From Cellvibrionales bacterium UBA5860 (GTDB lineage: Bacteria; Pseudomonadota; Gammaproteobacteria; Pseudomonadales; Porticoccaceae), in contig DJFY01000126.1 in assembly GCA_002431545.1 (NCBI GenBank), forward strand, positions 9,092 to 52,632: 43,541 nt of DNA, in the 5' to 3' direction. Shown here piece by piece: positions 40,701 to 43,541 of this stretch. Numbering within the stretch: the stretch's first letter is position 1; every line of letters begins with the position of its first letter. A model generated the notes under the pieces. The model did no database searches. It was given only the letters and a program-made list of their open reading frames with translations, and was not told the origin of the DNA. Both the position numbers and the translations under genes were made by a program.

Positions 40701-42436
40701 CAGGTGCGCTCCGTCTTGCTGAGCCACATGTCCCGCATCGAGCCCGGCGACACCATCATCGGATAAACATGCTCCGCGGGGTCGACAAGAATGTCGACCA
40801 GCACCACGCGATCGCGCTGGGCAAAGCATTCCTCCAGGCCGCTCTCCAACTCCCCGAAATGAGAAATACGCATACCGACGTGGCCATATGCCTCGGCCAA
40901 CTTAACGAAGTCCGGCAGGGAATCCTCGTAGAGCACATGGGAGTAGCGGCTACCGTACTGCATATCCTGCCACTGCTTGACCATGCCCAGCGCCTGGTTA
41001 TTCAAAATGATTATTTTCACGGGCAGTTCATGCTGGGTACACGCCGACAGCTCCTGAATACACATCTGGATACTGCCCTCACCCGTGACGCAGGCCACCT
41101 GGGCATCGGGTTTGGCCATCTGCACACCCATCGCCGCCGGCAAGCCATAGCCCATGGTGCCCAGCCCACCCGAATTAAACCACTGCCGCGGTTTGTCGAA
41201 CAGGTAGTACTGCGCGGCGAACATCTGATGCTGACCGACATCTGAAGTAATGTAGGCTTCGCCTCGGGTCACTTTAAACAGGGCCTTGACCGCGTCCTGG
41301 GGCTTGATCAGCTCGCCGTCGCTAGGCTCATAGCGCGGTTTGAAATACAGTCCGTGGCGCTCGCGCCAACCGTCGATCTGTTGCCACCATTCGGCCAGGG
41401 CCTCGGCATCGGGCTGGTCTTTGCCTGCCTCGATGACAGTCAGCATCTCGTCGAGCACAGTATCGCAGGGACCGACGATGGGAATGTCGACGGGTACTGT
41501 TTTGGAGATTGACGAAGGGTCGATATCGATGTGGATAATCTTCGCCGAGGGACAGAACTTGTCCGGGGTATTCGTCACCCGGTCGTCAAAGCGGGCACCA
41601 ATCGCCAGAATAACGTCGGCATGGTGCATGGCCGTATTCGCCTCAAACGTACCGTGCATGCCCAGCATGCCCAGGAACTGCCCATCGGTGCCCGGAAAAC
41701 CACCGAGCCCCATTAGAGTGTTGGTCACGGGGTAATTCAGAGTCTGTGCCAGCTTCGTCAACTGCTGGGTCGCATTGCCGATGACAACGCCCCCACCGGA
41801 ATAGATCACCGGGCGTTTCGCCGACAGAAGCAGCTTAACCGCCCGTTTGATCTGACCCGAATGGCCTCGCGTTGTCGGCTGGTACGAGCGAATTTTTATC
41901 TTCGCAGGGAATTTGTAGGGCACCTTGTAATTGGGATCAGTGACATCCTTGGGCACATCGACCACCACCGGCCCGGGCCGGCCGCTGCCGGCAATATAAA
42001 ACGCCTTGGCGACGGTTTCCGCGATATCCTCCGCGCGCGTCACCAGAAAACTGTGTTTAACAATCGGGCGGGACACGCCAATCATATCGGTTTCTTGAAA
42101 TGCGTCCTCGCCGATTTTTTCCTGGGGCACCTGTCCCGATATGACCACCATTGGAATGGAATCCATGTAGGCGGTAGCGATGCCGGTCACGGCATTGGTC
42201 GCACCGGGGCCTGAAGTCACCAGCACCGCGCCCACCTGTCCGGTAGCCCGCGCATAGGCGTCAGCAGCATGCGCAGCGGCCTGCTCATGGCGCATCAGAA
42301 TGTGTTTGACTTCGTCCTGTCTGAACAGGGCGTCATAGATATGTAGCGCAGCACCCCCCGGATAACCCCAAAGGTGCCGTACGCCGGCATCGCGCAACGC
42401 GCGAATAACGATTTCACCGCCAGAAAGTAATTCCAC
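40700..42436 (-). CDS. ilvB: Acetolactate synthase large (catalytic) subunit
   Basis: ThDP- and FAD-dependent enzyme that condenses pyruvate into acetolactate, first step of valine/leucine synthesis. The catalytic Glu lies in LMRHEQAAAHAADAYARATG near residue 50. The ThDP-Mg motif is GEGSIQMCIQEL and ILNNQALGMVKQWQ, with the GEG variant also known in pseudomonads. The 578 residues are typical of IlvB/IlvI. The start is GTG 42436 with GAGGT 7 nt upstream. It is the first gene of ilvB-ilvN-ilvC and lies behind a promoter and candidate leader peptide. Confidence 0.96.
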   Translation of the reverse strand: MELLSGGEIVIRALRDAGVRHLWGYPGGAALHIYDALFRQDEVKHILMRHEQAAAHAADAYARATGQVGAVLVTSGPGATNAVTGIATAYMDSIPMVVISGQVPQEKIGEDAFQETDMIGVSRPIVKHSFLVTRAEDIAETVAKAFYIAGSGRPGPVVVDVPKDVTDPNYKVPYKFPAKIKIRSYQPTTRGHSGQIKRAVKLLLSAKRPVIYSGGGVVIGNATQQLTKLAQTLNYPVTNTLMGLGGFPGTDGQFLGMLGMHGTFEANTAMHHADVILAIGARFDDRVTNTPDKFCPSAKIIHIDIDPSSISKTVPVDIPIVGPCDTVLDEMLTVIEAGKDQPDAEALAEWWQQIDGWRERHGLYFKPRYEPSDGELIKPQDAVKALFKVTRGEAYITSDVGQHQMFAAQYYLFDKPRQWFNSGGLGTMGYGLPAAMGVQMAKPDAQVACVTGEGSIQMCIQELSACTQHELPVKIIILNNQALGMVKQWQDMQYGSRYSHVLYEDSLPDFVKLAEAYGHVGMRISHFGELESGLEECFAQRDRVVLVDILVDPAEHVYPMMVSPGSMRDMWLSKTERT

Positions 42437-42545
42437 AAGCCTACCTCAACAGCATCATTACCAGAGAACAATAACGCCGTGGCATCACAGGTGGCTTGCG
42501 TGGGCAATACCGCGGTCACGCATTGCGTGGTTTTGACCGCAAGAG

Positions 42546-42568
42546 AACGGGTGGGGGTAACCACCGTT
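42546..42568 (-). promoter_or_regulatory. Hairpin in the ilvB leader
   Basis: AACGGTGG pairs with CCACCCGTT (one bulged base), beginning right after the candidate leader-peptide stop; a second hairpin with CACGC and GCGTG follows. The downstream T-tract (CTCTTG) is weak. This could be part of an attenuator. Further up, a perfect 6-bp stem (CCGGAT-TCCG-ATCCGG, 42627-42642) lies close to the predicted transcript start. Confidence 0.4.
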
Positions 42569-42619
42569 CTAACTGTAGATGACCAGCGAACGCTGTTTTC
42601 GCTCATCTGGTTGTTTCAT
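42569..42619 (-). CDS. Candidate ilvB leader peptide
   Basis: A 16-codon ORF (MKQPDERKQRSLVIYS) lies about 25 nt downstream of the predicted transcription start and ends in a TAG just before a hairpin. Its last third contains Leu-Val-Ile as consecutive codons (CTG GTC ATC), the amino acids made by the operon. The run is short and the ribosome-binding site poor, so this is a weaker case than leuL. An overlapping longer frame from ATG 42606 runs into ilvB and is not favoured. Confidence 0.35.
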   Translation of the reverse strand: MKQPDERKQRSLVIYS

Positions 42620-42651
42620 TTGTCTACCGGATCGGAATCCGGCACGCGCGC

Positions 42652-42680
42652 ACCCTAATCCTTAAAGGGGCTTTAGTCAA
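42652..42680 (-). promoter_or_regulatory. Predicted sigma-70 promoter of ilvBNC
   Basis: Minus-strand TTGACT (42675-42680), five of six bases of the -35 consensus, is followed by 17 bp and TAGGGT (42652-42657), a partial -10. Transcription would start near 42645, giving a leader of about 210 nt before ilvB. The rest of the ilvB upstream region (42437-42803) holds no other gene. Confidence 0.5.
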
Positions 42681-42803
42681 GGGTCTGACGACGGCCCCGG
42701 CCATCAGACATTCACATAAAGTCAAAAATGTCGCAGACCACACAAAAATCTATACGAAAACCGTTTAATATTGTTCGGTAAGACTTTTTGGAACACTGGG
42801 TTA

Positions 42804-43409
42804 ATGAAGATACTTAATGTTGTCACGTTGTTGGCTTTCGCGGTGCTGGCTATAGCTGTGGACGAAGTACAGGCCGCCCGCTACTACAAGTGGGTCGACG
42901 AGAACGGCGTCACCCACTACGGCAACCGCGCGCCCGATGACAGGGAAGCTGAAACGATTAATGTTCGCACCGGAGAAACGCGCACACGAAAGCAAGGCGG
43001 CGATACCCCTGCAAGGGATAGCGCAACGCCAGTCTCAGCCTCTTCGCCCACGCCCGATGTCACCGGAGTCAAGCACACGTCGGCGAACAAGCCCGGCGAA
43101 ACAGTCTCCCCGAGCAGTGAAGTGCCCGACGGCGAAGCCGAAACGCAAAGTTCCGATCAGCCGAGCGCCGGGGCGCAAAACACCGACGGACAAAAAGCTG
43201 AGGAGCCCAGCCCTGAGCAGCTGGCTGCGCTCAAAGCGAGACACAAGAAGAACTGCGAGGTGGCAAAAGCCAATCTGGCAGAAATACGCGATCGCCCCCG
43301 CGTGAAAATGAACGACAAGGAAACGGGTGAACTGCGCTATCTCAGTCCGGACGAACTGGCCGCGCTAAAGGAGAAGAACCGGGCGGCAGTCGCCAAATAC
43401 TGTCCCTGA
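42804..43409 (+). CDS. DUF4124 domain secreted protein
   Basis: A 201-residue protein with a signal peptide (MKILNVVTLLAFAVLAIA, cleaved near VQA) and then the DUF4124 signature ARYYKWVDENGVTHYGNRAPDD at the mature N-terminus. The middle is low-complexity and rich in Ser, Pro, Glu and Thr (about residues 60-135), followed by a charged helical end with conserved Cys (KKNCEVAKANLAEI and VAKYCP). ATG 42804 is chosen; an in-frame TTG at 42771 would precede the signal peptide. It is divergent from ilvB. DUF4124 proteins are envelope proteins of unknown role. Confidence 0.8.
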   Translation: MKILNVVTLLAFAVLAIAVDEVQAARYYKWVDENGVTHYGNRAPDDREAETINVRTGETRTRKQGGDTPARDSATPVSASSPTPDVTGVKHTSANKPGETVSPSSEVPDGEAETQSSDQPSAGAQNTDGQKAEEPSPEQLAALKARHKKNCEVAKANLAEIRDRPRVKMNDKETGELRYLSPDELAALKEKNRAAVAKYCP

Positions 43410-43488
43410 ATTCGACCTCTGAACCCAATCTCTGAATATTTTTCCCTGACGCTCCGGCAACATAGCGCCCTTGAGCCCGGCCCCAAAC

Positions 43489-43532
43489 AACGTACCGAGC
43501 CACTTTTGAGAACGTACCGAGCCACTTTTGAG
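43489..43532. repeat. Two tandem 22-bp direct repeats at the window edge
   Basis: AACGTACCGAGCCACTTTTGAG occurs twice back to back (43489-43510, 43511-43532), within 10 bp of the window end. Read on the minus strand the unit contains AAAGTGGCTCGGT, which resembles the repeated terminal sequences of IS21-type elements. This may be the edge of an insertion sequence lying beyond the window. A 14-nt piece of the unit recurs at 21663-21676. Confidence 0.6.
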
Positions 43533-43541
43533 GTCGCTCGG

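Noticed and set aside
42295..42606. 103-codon ORF running from the ilvB leader into ilvB
   Set aside because: It overlaps ilvB out of frame and lacks support. The shorter ORF from 42619 fits a leader peptide better.

Overview
The window looks like a piece of a GC-rich gammaproteobacterial chromosome, most likely a marine, aerobic heterotroph of the Cellvibrionales/Halieaceae type. That placement is an inference from gene content and order: ilvB-ilvN-ilvC, then pssA, then leuA-holD-rimI, plus prfC, a RegB/RegA pair and glcDEF. No rRNA, tRNA, CRISPR array or complete mobile element was seen.

Layout. (1) 132-4254: glcDEF, glycolate oxidase, followed by a convergent small ABM-like protein. (2) 4897-8579, minus strand: a metal-uptake group made of a small secreted His/Cys protein, an outer-membrane barrel with His-rich loops, a ZnuA-like binding protein and a ZnuB-like permease. 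No ATPase gene is present. (3) 8898-11190, minus: a GAF-GGDEF diguanylate cyclase and NhaA. (4) 11597-28236: a lipid/ketone-type catabolic region. It holds an orphan acyl-CoA carboxylase carboxyltransferase, an LLM flavin oxidoreductase, a crotonase with a Lys-rich tail, a methyltransferase, HyuB fused to an acetone-carboxylase-gamma-like zinc ribbon, HyuA, a divergent SDR and two MaoC proteins, a CoA-transferase, an acyl-CoA dehydrogenase and an HSL-type esterase. Two small membrane/periplasmic proteins and a decayed sodium:neurotransmitter-symporter pseudogene (26800-27198) lie among them. (5) 28457-33287: prfC, a Met/His-rich outer-membrane protein, and regB-regA. (6) 33310-34721: an SPFH/NfeD pair. 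(7) 34841-42436, minus: ilvBNC, pssA and leuA-holD-rimI, together branched-chain amino-acid synthesis plus phosphatidylserine synthase, a HolD-like clamp-loader subunit and the S18 acetyltransferase. (8) 42804-43409: a DUF4124 protein. A 22-bp tandem repeat lies at the right edge.

How it works together. Branched-chain synthesis appears to be controlled by leader peptides. A 37-codon ORF before leuA ends in five consecutive Leu codons and is followed by several short hairpins. A weaker 16-codon candidate with Leu-Val-Ile codons sits before ilvB behind a recognisable promoter. The hyuA/hyuB pair resembles biotin-independent, ATP-dependent carboxylases of the acetone/acetophenone carboxylase superfamily. 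With the neighbouring acyl-CoA enzymes it suggests a pathway that carboxylates a ketone or lactam-like substrate and degrades the product as a CoA thioester. That pathway is inference; the substrate cannot be read from the sequence.

Most promising for follow-up: the HyuB-zinc-ribbon fusion with its coupled methyltransferase, the leuA leader, the ATPase-less metal importer with its His-rich outer-membrane partner, the AT-rich double-hairpin patch inside glcF, the symporter pseudogene, and the enlarged HolD-like protein in the leuA operon.
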